A stretch of DNA of 64,000 nucleotides from Halohasta litchfieldiae (GCF_002788215.1 NZ_CP024845.1:558001-622000), one strand, 5' to 3'; counted from the first letter of the stretch, positions 42,948-53,451 are shown. Notes: generated from the letters alone by a model not told the origin. Numbers and translations: made by a program.

Positions 42948-43607
42948 ATGAGCGATACAGACGCCGGCGACAGAGTGGCACTCACCTGCCCCTCCTGTTC
43001 GCCACGCGAGGAAACGGTCCACGAGGTGCTGAAACCCGGCGGCGACGTCACTGTCCGCTGTACTGACTGTAGTCACGTTCACAAAACCCAGATCGAATCG
43101 ACCTCGACGGTCGACAAAAAGGTCATCGTCTCCCAAGACGGCGAATCCTTTAGCACGCAACTCCAGGCCGAACCCGACGAAACCGTCGAAGTTGGCGACG
43201 AGTTCATCGTCGACACCCCCGAGGCAATCTTGCAGGTCCGTGTCACCGGTCTCGAACTGCTGGATAGCGACGCTCGCTTCGAGAGCGCGATCATGGAAGA
43301 CGTCGAAACCGTCTGGACGCGCGCGATCGACAATGTTGGCGTCAACGTAACCCTCCACCCAAAAGACGGCTCCCGTGACGATACCCGGAGTCTGAAGGTC
43401 AACGTCCCCGGCGACTACGAGTTCACCGTTGGCGACACCGACAGCTTCGGTGACGACGAGTTCACGATTACCGGCATTATCGTCCGCGACGACGCCGATG
43501 GTTACCGCTTCGACAAGTTCGACGAGCGTGGCGATATGGTGTACGCCAAGGACATCAAACGCATCTACGGTACTGACGAAACGACCAGCGCGTGGTCGGC
43601 CTGGTAG
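42948..43607 (+). CDS. HVO_0476-like zinc-finger protein, 219 aa
   Basis: Haloarchaeal conserved protein with an N-terminal zinc finger: CPSCSPREETVHEV and VRCTDCSHVHK give two CxxC pairs (residues about 14-43). The rest is beta-rich and acidic, including QTIVDTPEAILQV-like and GDYEFTVGDTD strands, and resembles a translation- or transcription-linked family of unknown function. No membrane segment. It precedes the PCMT gene by 81 bp. Confidence 0.75.
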   Translation: MSDTDAGDRVALTCPSCSPREETVHEVLKPGGDVTVRCTDCSHVHKTQIESTSTVDKKVIVSQDGESFSTQLQAEPDETVEVGDEFIVDTPEAILQVRVTGLELLDSDARFESAIMEDVETVWTRAIDNVGVNVTLHPKDGSRDDTRSLKVNVPGDYEFTVGDTDSFGDDEFTITGIIVRDDADGYRFDKFDERGDMVYAKDIKRIYGTDETTSAWSAW

Positions 43608-43688
43608 TGCGGTTCGACCCGCTTTCTGCGGCCAGATATCGACTAGTCGAACGCACGATTCAAGCCCGTCGACCCCGGAGTGTGGATA

Positions 43689-44432
43689 ATGGATCGTGAA
43701 ACACTCCGGGCGGACATGCTCGACGGGCTGGAGTACAGCCTCGACCAGCCGCTCGGAGCCGACATTGTCGACGCCCTCAAGAAGGTCCCTCGACACGAAT
43801 TCACCAACCCTGAGGCCGCCAACAACGCCGACAGCTCCGACTCGCGCATTCTCCAGCCGGAGCTGGTGGCACGGCTCCTGATCGCGCTGGATGCTCAGTC
43901 AGGCGATGAGACGCTGATCGTCGGCTCGGGGGTCGGATACACCGCCGCCGCACTCGCCGAAATCGTCGGCGGTCGACACGTCCACGCTATCGATCTCGAC
44001 CGCCAACTCGTCTCGCTGGCCCGCCAGAACCTCCAGTCGACGGGCTACGACCACGTCTTGGTCGACCGCCGAGACGGAGCCAACGGCTACCCCGAGTACG
44101 CCCCGTTTGACCGTATTTTGGTCGAGAGTTCGGTCATCGAGCCACCGCGCGCGCTGGTCGACCAACTCGCTCCCGGTGGTCGACTGGTCATCCCACAGGG
44201 CACGACCAGTCAAACGCTCGTAGCCTTTGAGCGCGATCCCAAGAGTCGGACCGTCGAGACGGCTGCCGAATTCGGCCCAGTGCGGTTCCGACCGATGTTG
44301 GTCGACGGCGAGCAGGCAAGCACCCCGGTTCGCAACCGCACCGAACGCGAGGACAGCGAGTTCGACGAGCAGGGCTACTTCGCGCCGTCGGGCTGGGAAT
44401 ACGAGTGGCTCGATTGGGACGAACGGTTGTAA
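43689..44432 (+). CDS. pcm: Protein-L-isoaspartate O-methyltransferase-like protein, 247 aa
   Basis: SAM-dependent repair of isoaspartate residues is the expected activity. After an N-terminal helix region the SAM fold shows LIVGSGVGYTAAALAEIVGG, VHAIDLDRQLVSLARQNL, APFDRILVESSVIEPP and LAPGGRLVIPQG. It is a divergent family member: the usual TGSGYQ reads GSGVGY. The C-terminal 60 residues carry a haloarchaea-style extension. Start at the ATG at 43689, three codons inside a GTG. Confidence 0.82.
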   Translation: MDRETLRADMLDGLEYSLDQPLGADIVDALKKVPRHEFTNPEAANNADSSDSRILQPELVARLLIALDAQSGDETLIVGSGVGYTAAALAEIVGGRHVHAIDLDRQLVSLARQNLQSTGYDHVLVDRRDGANGYPEYAPFDRILVESSVIEPPRALVDQLAPGGRLVIPQGTTSQTLVAFERDPKSRTVETAAEFGPVRFRPMLVDGEQASTPVRNRTEREDSEFDEQGYFAPSGWEYEWLDWDERL

Positions 44433-44470
44433 GCGACACACTCAGGAATTAGGGGTCCAAATAAGGGAAT

Positions 44471-44767
44471 ATGGCTGACTCAGCACAACCGCCGGGCGAC
44501 GAACGCGTCGACCCCTCGTCCGGAGAGCGGGCCGCAGATGTTGATTTTGGGGAGCTCACACTGAAAGAGCGGATCGCACTCGCAACCGCCCAACGGCCCG
44601 CCCTCGGTCTGTTTCTCGTCCTCTTTAGCCTGTTTGCCTTCACGTTCTTCATCGCGCTTGCGCTGGTCTATCCCACCGTCGCCGGCCTGTTTATTCTCGT
44701 GACGCTGGTGGTCACCCTGCTCGGCGTTGGTGGGTTTCTTATACTGCGTCGACTTGACCGAATGTGA
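44471..44767 (+). CDS. Small two-helix membrane protein, 98 aa
   Basis: Acidic, polar N-terminus (MADSAQPPGDERVDPSSGER), then two adjacent hydrophobic helices (about residues 46-68 and 70-90), and a short charged end RRLDRM. Haloarchaeal conserved family of unknown function. It begins 38 bp after the PCMT stop on the same strand and may be co-transcribed. Its stop codon TGA abuts a perfect 7-bp GTCGAC hairpin. Confidence 0.65.
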   Translation: MADSAQPPGDERVDPSSGERAADVDFGELTLKERIALATAQRPALGLFLVLFSLFAFTFFIALALVYPTVAGLFILVTLVVTLLGVGGFLILRRLDRM

Positions 44768-44785
44768 GTCGACGGAAGGTCGACT
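44767..44785 (+). terminator. GTCGAC hairpin at the stop codon of the 98-aa protein gene
   Basis: AGTCGAC (44767-44773), loop GGAAG, GTCGACT (44779-44785): a perfect 7-bp stem that includes the last base of the stop codon. No T-tract directly follows. Confidence 0.5.
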
Positions 44786-44811
44786 GTTCTAAGTAAATAT
44801 AATTAAGTAGT

Positions 44812-44881
44812 GCCCGGAGCGGGATTTGAACCTCAGTCGTTTCGCTCTCTGCGTTCGCTTCACTCCTTGGTTCAAATCCGC
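44812..44881 (-). repeat. tRNA-Asp 3'-end fragment with inverted T-loop copy (unit 1)
   Basis: The 21 bases from 44812 are identical to the 3' end (acceptor and T-arm) of the neighbouring tRNA-Asp; then similarity stops. About 35 bp later GGTTCAAATCC (44869-44879) repeats the T-loop in opposite orientation, giving an inverted repeat around a GC-rich spacer. Confidence 0.75.
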
Positions 44882-44957
44882 AGACAGTCGTTTCTCGGAT
44901 TTAGAACTAGTCGCGACACGGTAAACCGGTCGCTCATGAAAGTTGAATCCGAGAAAA

Positions 44958-45030
44958 CGCCCGGAGCGGGATTTGAACCCGCGTCACAACCGTGACAGGG
45001 TTGTATGATGGGCCACTACACCATCCGGGC
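44958..45030 (-). tRNA. tRNA-Asp (GTC), copy 1
   Basis: 73 nt with discriminator G, read on the minus strand. A 7-bp acceptor stem (GCCCGGA/TCCGGGC), anticodon stem CAACC/GGTTG with loop CTGTCAC (anticodon GTC), and T-arm GCGGG TTCAAAT CCCGC. No intron, CCA not encoded. A TATA-like CCTTAAAC lies about 35 bp upstream. Confidence 0.95.
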
Positions 45031-45060
45031 TTCCTGCAACCATTCGTATCCGGGGCAGAC

Positions 45061-45070
45061 GTTTAAGGCT
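45061..45070 (-). promoter_or_regulatory. TATA box of tRNA-Asp copy 1
   Basis: On the minus strand GCCTTAAACG lies 30-40 bp before the tRNA 5' end. Confidence 0.5.
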
Positions 45071-45108
45071 TATTAGTTGCCCCCGCCCCGTCGTGCGATA
45101 CCGTGCCA

Positions 45109-45160
45109 CTGGCCGGTCGACGGATCGACCACGTTGTCCGGTCGCTGGTCGACTGGCCGG
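45109..45160 (+). other. Nested hairpin beside tRNA fragment unit 2
   Basis: 45109-45121 pairs with 45148-45160 (13 bp, two G-U pairs), enclosing a smaller CGACC/GGTCG stem. The right arm runs into the tRNA-Asp 3' fragment at 45155. It is built around two GTCGAC sequences. Confidence 0.45.
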
Positions 45161-45225
45161 AGCGGGATTTGAACTTCGGTCGCTCTGCTCACTACGTTCG
45201 CGTCGCTCCTTAGTTCAAATCCCTC
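45155..45225 (-). repeat. tRNA-Asp 3'-end fragment with inverted T-loop copy (unit 2)
   Basis: From 45157 (CCGGAGCGGGATTTGAAC) it matches the tRNA-Asp 3' end; about 40 bp later AGTTCAAATCC repeats the T-loop in reverse orientation. It has the same layout as the fragment at 44812, with related but diverged spacer sequence. Confidence 0.7.
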
Positions 45226-45351
45226 AGTGAGTCGTTTTACCGACTCACGGTGTTGCTGAGTACACGCTACGCTCACGGCTACGCCGTTCGCTGTCGTGGC
45301 GCGTAGCGCCACGCAAACGCGCTGCTCAGCGTTATTGTTCGTCGGAAAAAG

Positions 45352-45424
45352 CGCCCGGAGCGGGATTTGAACCCGCGTCACAACCGTGACAGGGTTGTAT
45401 GATGGGCCACTACACCATCCGGGC
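45352..45424 (-). tRNA. tRNA-Asp (GTC), copy 2
   Basis: Identical over all 73 positions, including the discriminator G, to the tRNA-Asp at 44958. Same orientation. A TATA-like CCTTATTTG is about 33 bp upstream. Confidence 0.95.
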
Positions 45425-45454
45425 GAACCGTACTACAACGTCTCCCCGAGACAC

Positions 45455-45463
45455 AAATAAGGC
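45455..45463 (-). promoter_or_regulatory. TATA box of tRNA-Asp copy 2
   Basis: On the minus strand CCTTATTTG lies about 33 bp before the tRNA 5' end. Confidence 0.5.
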
Positions 45464-45670
45464 TTCCTTTTTGAAGGCCGTGTGGTATCCGGTACCGAAC
45501 AGGCCCAAAAGCATATAGTAGTCGACAGCCTGCCATACAGTATCACGCCCTCCTGCGGTCGGTGAGCCGCTGGTGTCGGGCGAAGTTGGCAACTGTTAAA
45601 TGGCTCGGCTTTCTAACTCGCTGTAGTATCTCGTGACAGTAGCTTCTTCCCACCAACAGATAACTCACCC

Positions 45671-45898
45671 ATGGTAGATGTCAGCCAACACGAACTTGTC
45701 CCAGACCATATCATCCTCGATGAGCCCGAAATCGAATCGGTTCTCGAGGAGTATGATCTCAGCCGTACCGACTTACCGAAAATTAAAACCAATGATCCAG
45801 CACTTCCCGACGACGCCACACCGGGCGACGTCCTCAAAATCGTCCGCGACTCACGTACAACCGAAACCGCAATCTCATACCGACTGGTGATCGAATGA
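45671..45898 (+). CDS. rpoH: RNA polymerase subunit H (Rpo5), 75 aa
   Basis: Small archaeal RNA polymerase subunit equivalent to the C-terminal domain of eukaryotic Rpb5. Start [19 protein letters not shown], then [11 protein letters not shown] and [22 protein letters not shown], the conserved end. First gene of the rpoH-B''-B'-A'-A''-nusA-rpsL-rpsG run. Overlaps rpoB'' by 4 bp. A CTGTTAAATG element at about 45592-45601 could be the operon TATA box with a leader of about 45 nt. Confidence 0.95.
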   Translation: MVDVSQHELVPDHIILDEPEIESVLEEYDLSRTDLPKIKTNDPALPDDATPGDVLKIVRDSRTTETAISYRLVIE

Positions 45899-47463
45899 AC
45901 CGGCAAGACCGACGCACGATCTCCCGGGAGTATTTCGAGGAAGACCGACTCGCAGAACACCACTTCCGCTCGTTCAACGCCTTTCTCGACAAGGGCATGC
46001 AGCAGGTCGTCGACGAAAAAGAGACCATCGACACCGACATCGGCGACAAGGAGGGCCAAGAGCCCGTCTACGTCGAACTCGGTGACATCCGCATCCTCAC
46101 GCCGCGTGTGCGAGAGGCCGACGGCTCCGAAGAACTCCTGTACCCACAGGAAGCGCGACTCCGGAATATCACCTACGCAGCCCCCGTTTTCATGGAGATG
46201 TCGATCATCCGCGGTGGCGAAGACGAACCCGAAACGGTCGTCGACTCCACCGAAACCAAGGTCGGCCGCATGCCGATCATGGTCGGCTCCCAGAACTGTA
46301 ACATTCAGGGCTTCTCGGATCAGGAACTGATCGAGATCGGTGAAGACCCCGTCGACCCCGGTGGCTACTTCATCGTCAACGGCTCCGAGCGCGTGCTGAT
46401 GACCAGCGAGGACCTCGCCCCGAACAAGATTCTGGCCGAACACGATACGAAATACGGCGACGATATTCAGGTCGCCAAAACGTTTAGCCAGCGTCGTGGC
46501 TACCGCGCACTCGTTCTCTGTGAGCGCAACCGCGAAGGCCTGCTCGAAGTCAGCTTCCCATCCGTTTCGGGCAGCGTCGACTTCGTCACACTCGTCCGGG
46601 CACTCGGGCTCGAATCCGACCAGGAGATCGTCCACCGTGTGTCGGAAGACCCCGAGATCGTCAAATTCATGCTGGAGAATCTGGAGGAAGCCGAAGTCCA
46701 GACCACCGAGGAAGCAATCGAAACCCTCGGAAAACGTGTTGCCTCCGGGCAAGGCAAAAACTACCAGCTCAAACGCGCCAACTACGTCATTGATCGATAT
46801 CTCCTGCCACACCTCCACGAGGAGGGTGCCGAAGACGAGGAGATCCGCATCAACAAGGCCTACTACCTCTGCCGAATGGCCGAAGCCTGCTTTGAGCTCG
46901 CTCTCGACCGACGCGAGGCCGACGACAAGGACCACTACGCCAACAAGCGGCTGAAGGTCTCGGGCGATCTGATGACCGACCTGTTCCGGACAGCCCTCAA
47001 CAAGCTCTCCCGGGACGTGAAATATCAGCTCGAACGCGCCAACATGCGAAACCGTGATCTCTCGGTCGGCACCGTCGTCCGTTCCGACGTGCTCACCGAG
47101 CGACTCGAACACCCGATTGCCACTGGTAATTGGGTCGGTGGCCGCTCCGGCGTGAGCCAGCTGGTCGACCGAACTGACTACATGGGGGTTCTGTCCCACC
47201 TGCGCCGACTTCGCTCGCCGCTGAGTCGCTCGCAGCCGCACTTCGAGGCACGGGATCTGCACGCGACCCAGTGGGGTCGCATCTGTCCCTCCGAGACGCC
47301 GGAGGGGCCAAACTGTGGTTTGGTGAAGAACTTCGCTCAGGCAATGGAGCTGAGCCAGGATATCGAGGACGAACAGGGACTGAAACGAGAGCTGTCGTCG
47401 ATGGGAGTCGAGGGGATCCCCGGCATTGACAGTATTGAACGAACCACCCCGGCGGACGACTAA
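45895..47463 (+). CDS. rpoB2: RNA polymerase subunit B'' (Rpo2 N-terminal), 522 aa
   Basis: N-terminal half of the beta-type catalytic subunit, covering protrusion, lobe and fork. Visible: [11 protein letters not shown]-like opening, the [21 protein letters not shown] block, and near the end the fork region [25 protein letters not shown]. The split from B' by separate genes is the usual Euryarchaeota arrangement. Coupled to rpoH by ATGA overlap and 2 bp from rpoB'. No intein. Confidence 0.97.
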   Translation: MNRQDRRTISREYFEEDRLAEHHFRSFNAFLDKGMQQVVDEKETIDTDIGDKEGQEPVYVELGDIRILTPRVREADGSEELLYPQEARLRNITYAAPVFMEMSIIRGGEDEPETVVDSTETKVGRMPIMVGSQNCNIQGFSDQELIEIGEDPVDPGGYFIVNGSERVLMTSEDLAPNKILAEHDTKYGDDIQVAKTFSQRRGYRALVLCERNREGLLEVSFPSVSGSVDFVTLVRALGLESDQEIVHRVSEDPEIVKFMLENLEEAEVQTTEEAIETLGKRVASGQGKNYQLKRANYVIDRYLLPHLHEEGAEDEEIRINKAYYLCRMAEACFELALDRREADDKDHYANKRLKVSGDLMTDLFRTALNKLSRDVKYQLERANMRNRDLSVGTVVRSDVLTERLEHPIATGNWVGGRSGVSQLVDRTDYMGVLSHLRRLRSPLSRSQPHFEARDLHATQWGRICPSETPEGPNCGLVKNFAQAMELSQDIEDEQGLKRELSSMGVEGIPGIDSIERTTPADD

Positions 47464-47465
47464 CA

Positions 47466-49292
47466 ATGGCTCAGGCACGAGAAGCGAAAGTATACGTCAA
47501 CGGTAGTCTGGTTGGAACCCACCCGGACCCCGAACAGCTCGCCGAACAGATCCGAGAAGCCCGCCGCCGCGGCGACGTCTCGGACATGGTCAACGTCTCG
47601 GTCCGTGGTCGGACCCAAGAGGTCATCATCAACGCCGATGCTGGCCGGGCCCGCCGCCCACTGATCGTCGTCGAAAACGGCGAACCGCTCCTCGGTGACG
47701 AGGAAATCGAGGCCGTCGACGAGGGCGACCTCGAATTCGAGGACCTCGTCGACCGCGGCTACGTCGAGTTCATCGACGCCGAAGAGGAAGAAGACATCCT
47801 GATCGGTGTCGACGAAGATGACCTCACCGACAAGCACACCCACCTCGAAATCGATCCGTCGCTGATCTTCGGGATCGGTGCAGGGATGATTCCGTATCCG
47901 GAACACAACGCCAGTCCCCGGATTACGATGGGCGCAGGGATGATGAAACAGTCGCTGGGGCTGCCATCCGCCAACTACCGGATCCGACCCGACACGCGTC
48001 AGCACCTCCTGCACTACCCGCAGCTCTCGATGGTCAAAACCCAGACCACCGATCAGATCAACTACGACGAGCGACCCGCCGCCCAGAACTTCACGGTCGC
48101 CGTCATGAGCTACGAAGGGTTCAATATCGAGGACGCACTCGTGATGAACCAAGGCTCGGTCGACCGCGCGCTCATGCGGTCGCACTTCTTCCGCACCTAC
48201 GAGGGCGAGGAACGACGCTACCCCGGCGGTCAGGAAGACCACTTCGAGATTCCAAGTCAGGATGTCCGCGGCGCACGCGGGGAAGACGCCTACACGCATC
48301 TCGACGACGACGGGCTCGTCAACCCCGAGACGGTTGTCGACGAGAATTCGGTCCTGCTCGGCAAGACCAGCCCACCGCGGTTCCTCGAAGAACCCGACGA
48401 TATGGGCGGTCTTAGCCCGCAGAAGCGGCGTGAGACTTCGGTGACGATGCGTTCGGGCGAGGACGGCGTCGTCGACACGGTCACGCTGATGGAGGGCGAA
48501 GACGGCTCGAAGCTCTCGAAGGTCAAAGTTCGAGACGAGCGAATCCCAGAGCTTGGTGACAAGTTCGCCTCCCGGCACGGCCAGAAGGGTGTTGTGGGCC
48601 ACTTGGCACCACAGGAAGATATGCCGTTTACCGAGGAAGGACTCGTTCCCGACCTCGTGCTGAACCCACACGCACTCCCATCGCGGATGACTGTGGGCCA
48701 CGTGCTGGAAATGCTCGGCGGGAAGGTTGGTGCGCTCGAAGGACGGCGCGTCGACGGGACGCCGTTCCAGGGCGAAGACGAAGAGGAACTCCGTGGCGCA
48801 CTCGAAGACCACGGCTTCAAATCCTCCGGCAAGGAGGTCATGTATTCGGGTGTGACGGGTGAGAAAATCGACGCCGAGATTTTCGTCGGCACGATTTTCT
48901 ACCACAAACTCTACCACATGGTCTCGAACAAGCTGCACGCCCGCTCCCGCGGGCCTGTGCAGGTGCTGACCCGCCAGCCGACCGAGGGGCGTGCCCGTGA
49001 GGGTGGGCTCCGTGTCGGTGAGATGGAGCGGGATACCATCATCGGTCACGGTGCGGCGATGGTGCTCAACGAACGCCTGCTGGATTCCTCGGACAAAGAG
49101 ACGGTGTACGTCTCGGCCGATACAGGCATGATCGCGGTCCAGGACCGCGAACAGCGCCGTGTCTACGATCAGGTGACCGGCAGCGAGGACAACATCCACG
49201 AACTCGAAGTCAGTTACGCGTTCAAACTCCTCCTGGACGAACTGATGGCGCTCGGCATTCGACCAACACTCGAACTTGAGGACGCAGTCTAA
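47466..49292 (+). CDS. rpoB1: RNA polymerase subunit B' (Rpo2 C-terminal), 608 aa
   Basis: C-terminal half of the beta-type subunit with hybrid-binding and wall regions: [49 protein letters not shown] and [20 protein letters not shown]. The C-terminal clamp normally holds a four-cysteine zinc site; here the equivalent stretch ([20 protein letters not shown] to [10 protein letters not shown]) has no cysteines, so zinc binding seems lost. Otherwise complete. Confidence 0.97.
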   Translation: MAQAREAKVYVNGSLVGTHPDPEQLAEQIREARRRGDVSDMVNVSVRGRTQEVIINADAGRARRPLIVVENGEPLLGDEEIEAVDEGDLEFEDLVDRGYVEFIDAEEEEDILIGVDEDDLTDKHTHLEIDPSLIFGIGAGMIPYPEHNASPRITMGAGMMKQSLGLPSANYRIRPDTRQHLLHYPQLSMVKTQTTDQINYDERPAAQNFTVAVMSYEGFNIEDALVMNQGSVDRALMRSHFFRTYEGEERRYPGGQEDHFEIPSQDVRGARGEDAYTHLDDDGLVNPETVVDENSVLLGKTSPPRFLEEPDDMGGLSPQKRRETSVTMRSGEDGVVDTVTLMEGEDGSKLSKVKVRDERIPELGDKFASRHGQKGVVGHLAPQEDMPFTEEGLVPDLVLNPHALPSRMTVGHVLEMLGGKVGALEGRRVDGTPFQGEDEEELRGALEDHGFKSSGKEVMYSGVTGEKIDAEIFVGTIFYHKLYHMVSNKLHARSRGPVQVLTRQPTEGRAREGGLRVGEMERDTIIGHGAAMVLNERLLDSSDKETVYVSADTGMIAVQDREQRRVYDQVTGSEDNIHELEVSYAFKLLLDELMALGIRPTLELEDAV

Positions 49293-49305
49293 GGGCTCAC
49301 ACACA

Positions 49306-52224
49306 ATGTCAATGCAAACACCAAAACAGCTCGGTGGGATCCGGTTCGGTCTGATGGATCCCGAGACGTACCGCGACATGTCGGCCACGAAAGTGATTAC
49401 GGCCGACACCTACAACGACGACGGCTACCCCATCGACATGGGGCTGATGGACCCCCGACTCGGCGTCATCGACCCCGGTCTCGAATGCCGAACCTGCGGC
49501 CAGCACTCGGGTTCGTGTCCCGGCCACTTCGGCCACATCGAACTCGCCGCGCCGGTCATCCACGTCGGCTTCACGACGCTGATGCGTCGACTCCTGCGGG
49601 CGACCTGTCGGGAGTGCGGCGGACTGACGCTGACCGAAGACAAAAAAGAGCAGTTCCGCGAGAACCTCGTTCGCGCGGAGGAACTCGGCAAAGACCCCGA
49701 CACGGTGCTCAAAAACGCCGTTCGAGAGGCACGGAAATCCAACACCTGTCCACACTGTGGCAACCCACAGGCCGACATCAAACACGAGAAGCCGACGACC
49801 TACTACGAGGTCGAAGACGTGCTGGCCTCGGAGTACTCCGAAGTCATCGCCGAGGCAATGCAGCCCGACGAGGATGACGAAGACGACGAGGGGATCAGTC
49901 CCTCGGAGTTGGCCGACCAGACCGGCATCTCGCTGGAACGGATCAACCAGATCCTCGGCGGCGAGTTCCGCCCGCTCGACGAGGACCGACGGGCCCTCGA
50001 AAAGGCACTCGACGTCGACTTGACGGAAGAAGATATGAACAAACTGATGCCCTCGGATATTCGCGACTGGTTCGAGGACATCCCGGATTCGGATATCGAA
50101 GTACTGGGCATCGACTCGGAGAACTCCCGGCCGGAGTGGATGATCATGACCGTGCTGCCGGTGCCGCCGGTCACAGCCCGCCCATCGATCACCCTCGACA
50201 ACGGCCAGCGCTCCGAGGACGACCTCACGCACAAGCTGGTCGACATCATCCGCATCAACCAGCGGTTCATGGAGAACCGCGAGGCAGGAGCCCCACAGCT
50301 GATTATCGAGGACCTCTGGGAGCTGCTGCAGTACCACGTGACGACCTTCGTGGACAACGAGATTTCCGGAACTCCACCGGCCCGACACCGCTCGGGTCGA
50401 CCCCTCAAAACCCTCAGCCAGCGCTTAAAAGGCAAAGAGGGGCGGTTCCGCGGCTCGCTGTCGGGGAAACGCGTCAACTTCTCGGCGCGTACCGTCATTA
50501 GCCCCGACCCGACGCTGAGCCTCAACGAGGTCGGGATTCCGGACCGCGTGGCCAGCGAGATGACGATCACGATCAACGTCACCGACCGCAACACCGAAGA
50601 GGCCCGCCAGTACGTCGCCAACGGCCCCGAGAAACATCCCGGTGCCAACTACGTCAAACGGCCCGACGGTCGACGGCTGAAGGTCACGCCGAAGAACTGC
50701 GAAGAACTATCGACAAAAATCGAGGAAGGCTGGGAGGTCAACCGCCACCTCGTCGACGGCGACATCGTGATCTTCAACCGCCAGCCGTCGCTGCACCGAA
50801 TGAGTATTATGGCCCACGAGGTCGTCGTGATGCCGTACAAGACCTTCCGGCTCAACACGGTTGTCTGTCCGCCGTACAACGCTGACTTCGACGGCGACGA
50901 GATGAACCTCCACGCCCTCCAGACCGAGGAGTCCCGTGCCGAGGCCCGTGTGCTCATGCGCGTCCAAGAGCAGATCCTCTCGCCGCGCTTCGGCGAGAAC
51001 ATCATCGGGGCGATTCAGGACCACATTTCGGGGACCTACCTGCTGACCAACGACAATCCCCACTTCACCGAGACACAGGCACTCGACCTGCTCCGAGCGA
51101 CCCGCGTCGACGAGTTACCCGACCCCGACGGCGAGGACGAGACCGGTCCCTACTGGACCGGTCGGACCGTCTTCTCGCTGCTCCTTCCGGACGGCCTGAA
51201 TCTCGAGTTCACCTCGTCGACCGGCGGCGACGTGATCATCGAGGACGGCGTGCTGCTCGAAGGGACGATCGACGAGGACGCTGTCGGCGCCTTCGGCGGC
51301 GAGATCGTCGACACTATCGTCAAACAGTACTCGGAGACACGCGCGCGAGTGTTCATTAATGAGGTCGCCGCGCTGGCGATGCGGGCGATCATGCACTTCG
51401 GGTTCTCGATCGGGATCGACGACGAGTCGATTCCACCCGTTGCGGACGAGCAGGTCGACGAGGCAATCGACAGCGCCTACGACCGAATCGAAGAGCTGAT
51501 CGACACCTACGAGGCCGGCGAACTCGAATCGCTCCCCGGCCGAACGGTCGACGAGACGCTCGAAATGAAGATCATGCAGACGCTCGGCAAAGCCCGGGAC
51601 TCCGCCGGTGAGATCGCCGACGACCACTTCGCCGATGACAACCCGGCAGTCATCATGGCCCGTTCCGGGGCTCGGGGTTCGATGCTCAACCTCACCCAGA
51701 TGGCCGGCTGTGTCGGCCAGCAGGCAGTCCGTGGCGAACGAATCAATCGGGGTTACGAGGATCGAACCCTCGCCCACTACGAGCCGAACGATCTGTCCGC
51801 GGAGGCCCACGGCTTCGTCGAGAACTCCTACCGAAGCGGTCTCACCCCGCGTGAGTTCTTCTTCCACGCGATGGGTGGCCGCGAGGGGCTCGTCGATACG
51901 GCAGTCCGGACGTCGAAATCCGGGTACCTGCAGCGCCGACTGATCAACGCGCTGTCTGAACTCGAAGCCCAGTACGACGGTACCGTGCGGGACACCTCTG
52001 GAACGGTTATCCAGTTCGAGTTCGGTGAGGACGGTACCTCGCCGGTGCGTGTCTCTTCCGACGAGGACTTCGATATCGACGTCGAGGGAATTACGGATCG
52101 CGTTGTCGACGCGGAGTTCGGCAGCGAGAGCGAAAAGGAGGCATTCCTCGGTCGGCGCGAGCCGCCGACGAACCTCTCAGAGCGTAGTGAGCCGCGGTTC
52201 GAGGAGGTGGAATCCGATGACTGA
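49306..52224 (+). CDS. rpoA1: RNA polymerase subunit A' (Rpo1 N-terminal), 972 aa
   Basis: Largest catalytic subunit, N-terminal part. Zinc-binding [17 protein letters not shown] and CRECGG/CPHCGN motifs are intact. The active-site [12 protein letters not shown] (Mg2+-binding Asp triad) is present, as are [13 protein letters not shown] and the bridge-helix region [17 protein letters not shown]. After the clamp an acidic stretch of about 60 residues ([20 protein letters not shown], then an HTH-like [15 protein letters not shown]) is longer than in non-halophilic archaea. Start at the first ATG after the rpoB' stop. It overlaps rpoA'' by 8 bp. Confidence 0.97.
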   Translation: MSMQTPKQLGGIRFGLMDPETYRDMSATKVITADTYNDDGYPIDMGLMDPRLGVIDPGLECRTCGQHSGSCPGHFGHIELAAPVIHVGFTTLMRRLLRATCRECGGLTLTEDKKEQFRENLVRAEELGKDPDTVLKNAVREARKSNTCPHCGNPQADIKHEKPTTYYEVEDVLASEYSEVIAEAMQPDEDDEDDEGISPSELADQTGISLERINQILGGEFRPLDEDRRALEKALDVDLTEEDMNKLMPSDIRDWFEDIPDSDIEVLGIDSENSRPEWMIMTVLPVPPVTARPSITLDNGQRSEDDLTHKLVDIIRINQRFMENREAGAPQLIIEDLWELLQYHVTTFVDNEISGTPPARHRSGRPLKTLSQRLKGKEGRFRGSLSGKRVNFSARTVISPDPTLSLNEVGIPDRVASEMTITINVTDRNTEEARQYVANGPEKHPGANYVKRPDGRRLKVTPKNCEELSTKIEEGWEVNRHLVDGDIVIFNRQPSLHRMSIMAHEVVVMPYKTFRLNTVVCPPYNADFDGDEMNLHALQTEESRAEARVLMRVQEQILSPRFGENIIGAIQDHISGTYLLTNDNPHFTETQALDLLRATRVDELPDPDGEDETGPYWTGRTVFSLLLPDGLNLEFTSSTGGDVIIEDGVLLEGTIDEDAVGAFGGEIVDTIVKQYSETRARVFINEVAALAMRAIMHFGFSIGIDDESIPPVADEQVDEAIDSAYDRIEELIDTYEAGELESLPGRTVDETLEMKIMQTLGKARDSAGEIADDHFADDNPAVIMARSGARGSMLNLTQMAGCVGQQAVRGERINRGYEDRTLAHYEPNDLSAEAHGFVENSYRSGLTPREFFFHAMGGREGLVDTAVRTSKSGYLQRRLINALSELEAQYDGTVRDTSGTVIQFEFGEDGTSPVRVSSDEDFDIDVEGITDRVVDAEFGSESEKEAFLGRREPPTNLSERSEPRFEEVESDD

Positions 52225-53449
52225 AGCAGAGTACGATCCGATGGCTGCCTACAGCCACATTACCGACGATATCGAAGCAATCGTCGAAGACACGGTGCTG
52301 CCACGCCGACTCAAGGATCGGGTCTACGACACCATCGAAGACCACGAGGGCGTGACGACCGAGCAGGCGACCGACATCGCCCGTGGGGTCGAATCACAGT
52401 ACACCGACACGCGCGTCGACCCACTCGAACCTGTGGGTACTGTCTCGGCCCAGTCGATTGGTGAGCCCGGAACGCAGATGACGATGAACACGTTCCACTA
52501 TGCGGGGGTCGCAGAGATTGACGTGACCCAAGGGCTGCCACGACTCATCGAGCTTGTGGACGCCCGGAAGACGCCGGATACGCCGATGATGACGGTGTAT
52601 CTCGAAGACGAGTACGCCGAAAAACGAGAGAAGGCCCACGAGGTCGTCTGGGCACTCGAAGCAACCGACATCCTGTCGCTCGGCGATGTCTCGACCAACG
52701 TCGCGGACATGCTCGTCCGGATCGACCTCAACGAGGAGACGCTGCTCGAACGGTGGCCAACGGTCGACTCCGCAAACACCGTCGCCACTGAGATTTCCGA
52801 AACCATCGAGGACAAACTCGGTGTTTCGACCCGGCAGAGCGGGATGGCAATCGAGTTCGGTCCCAACGAACCGAGCTACCGAGAACTGCTCCAGCTCGTC
52901 GAACAGCTCCGAGAGATCGTCTTCAAGGGGATCGAAGAGATCAGCCGCGTCGTGATCCGGAAAGAGGAGTTAGAGGACGGCGAGGAGTTCGTCCTCTACA
53001 CCGAGGGATCGGCGTTCGGCGACGTGCTCCACATCGAGGGCGTCGACGCCAGCCGCTCTACGTGTAACAACATCCACGAGATCCGTGCGGAACTCGGCGT
53101 CGAGGCCGCCCGCGAGGCGATCATCAACGAGACGATTGACACGCTCCGCGAGCAGGGTCTCGACGACGTGAACATTCGGCACCTGATGCTGGTCGCCGAC
53201 ATCATGACCAACGAAGGGACGATTGAGTCGATTGGTCGACACGGAATTTCGGGCTCGAAGGACTCGGTGCTGGCGCGTGCGGCCTTCGAGGTGACGGTCA
53301 ACCACCTGCTGGACGCCGCGGTTCACGGCCAGAGCGACGATCTCAACGGCATCATCGAGAACGTCATCGCTGGCAAACCGATTGCACTGGGCACCGGCGA
53401 CGTCAAACTCCGCATGGGATCGATTGACGCCAACCCGGCCGACGACTGA
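52217..53449 (+). CDS. rpoA2: RNA polymerase subunit A'' (Rpo1 C-terminal), 410 aa
   Basis: C-terminal part of the largest subunit: trigger loop and jaw. [37 protein letters not shown] is the conserved trigger-loop region (shown here by its pieces [20 protein letters not shown] and VTQGLPRL). The C-terminus has [19 protein letters not shown] and [17 protein letters not shown]. Start at the ATG at 52217, overlapping rpoA' (ATGACTGA). No intein at the usual trigger-loop site. Confidence 0.96.
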   Translation: MTEAEYDPMAAYSHITDDIEAIVEDTVLPRRLKDRVYDTIEDHEGVTTEQATDIARGVESQYTDTRVDPLEPVGTVSAQSIGEPGTQMTMNTFHYAGVAEIDVTQGLPRLIELVDARKTPDTPMMTVYLEDEYAEKREKAHEVVWALEATDILSLGDVSTNVADMLVRIDLNEETLLERWPTVDSANTVATEISETIEDKLGVSTRQSGMAIEFGPNEPSYRELLQLVEQLREIVFKGIEEISRVVIRKEELEDGEEFVLYTEGSAFGDVLHIEGVDASRSTCNNIHEIRAELGVEAAREAIINETIDTLREQGLDDVNIRHLMLVADIMTNEGTIESIGRHGISGSKDSVLARAAFEVTVNHLLDAAVHGQSDDLNGIIENVIAGKPIALGTGDVKLRMGSIDANPADD

Positions 53450-53451
53450 CC

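Noticed and set aside
44812-45225. CRISPR-like repeats around the tRNA genes
   Set aside because: Only two repeat units of tRNA origin, irregular spacing, and no cas genes in the window.
45410-45592. Minus-strand frame of 60 codons next to tRNA-Asp
   Set aside because: Overlaps the tRNA and its promoter; no conserved sequence.
45613-47478. Minus-strand open frame of about 620 codons across rpoB''
   Set aside because: Antisense shadow of the RNA polymerase gene, with no recognisable domain.
47460-49409. Minus-strand open frame of about 650 codons across rpoB'
   Set aside because: Antisense shadow of rpoB' and the start of rpoA'.
45671-53449. Inteins in RNA polymerase subunits or aIF5B
   Set aside because: Lengths are normal and the usual insertion motifs (DFDGD, trigger loop, GTPase G1) are uninterrupted.
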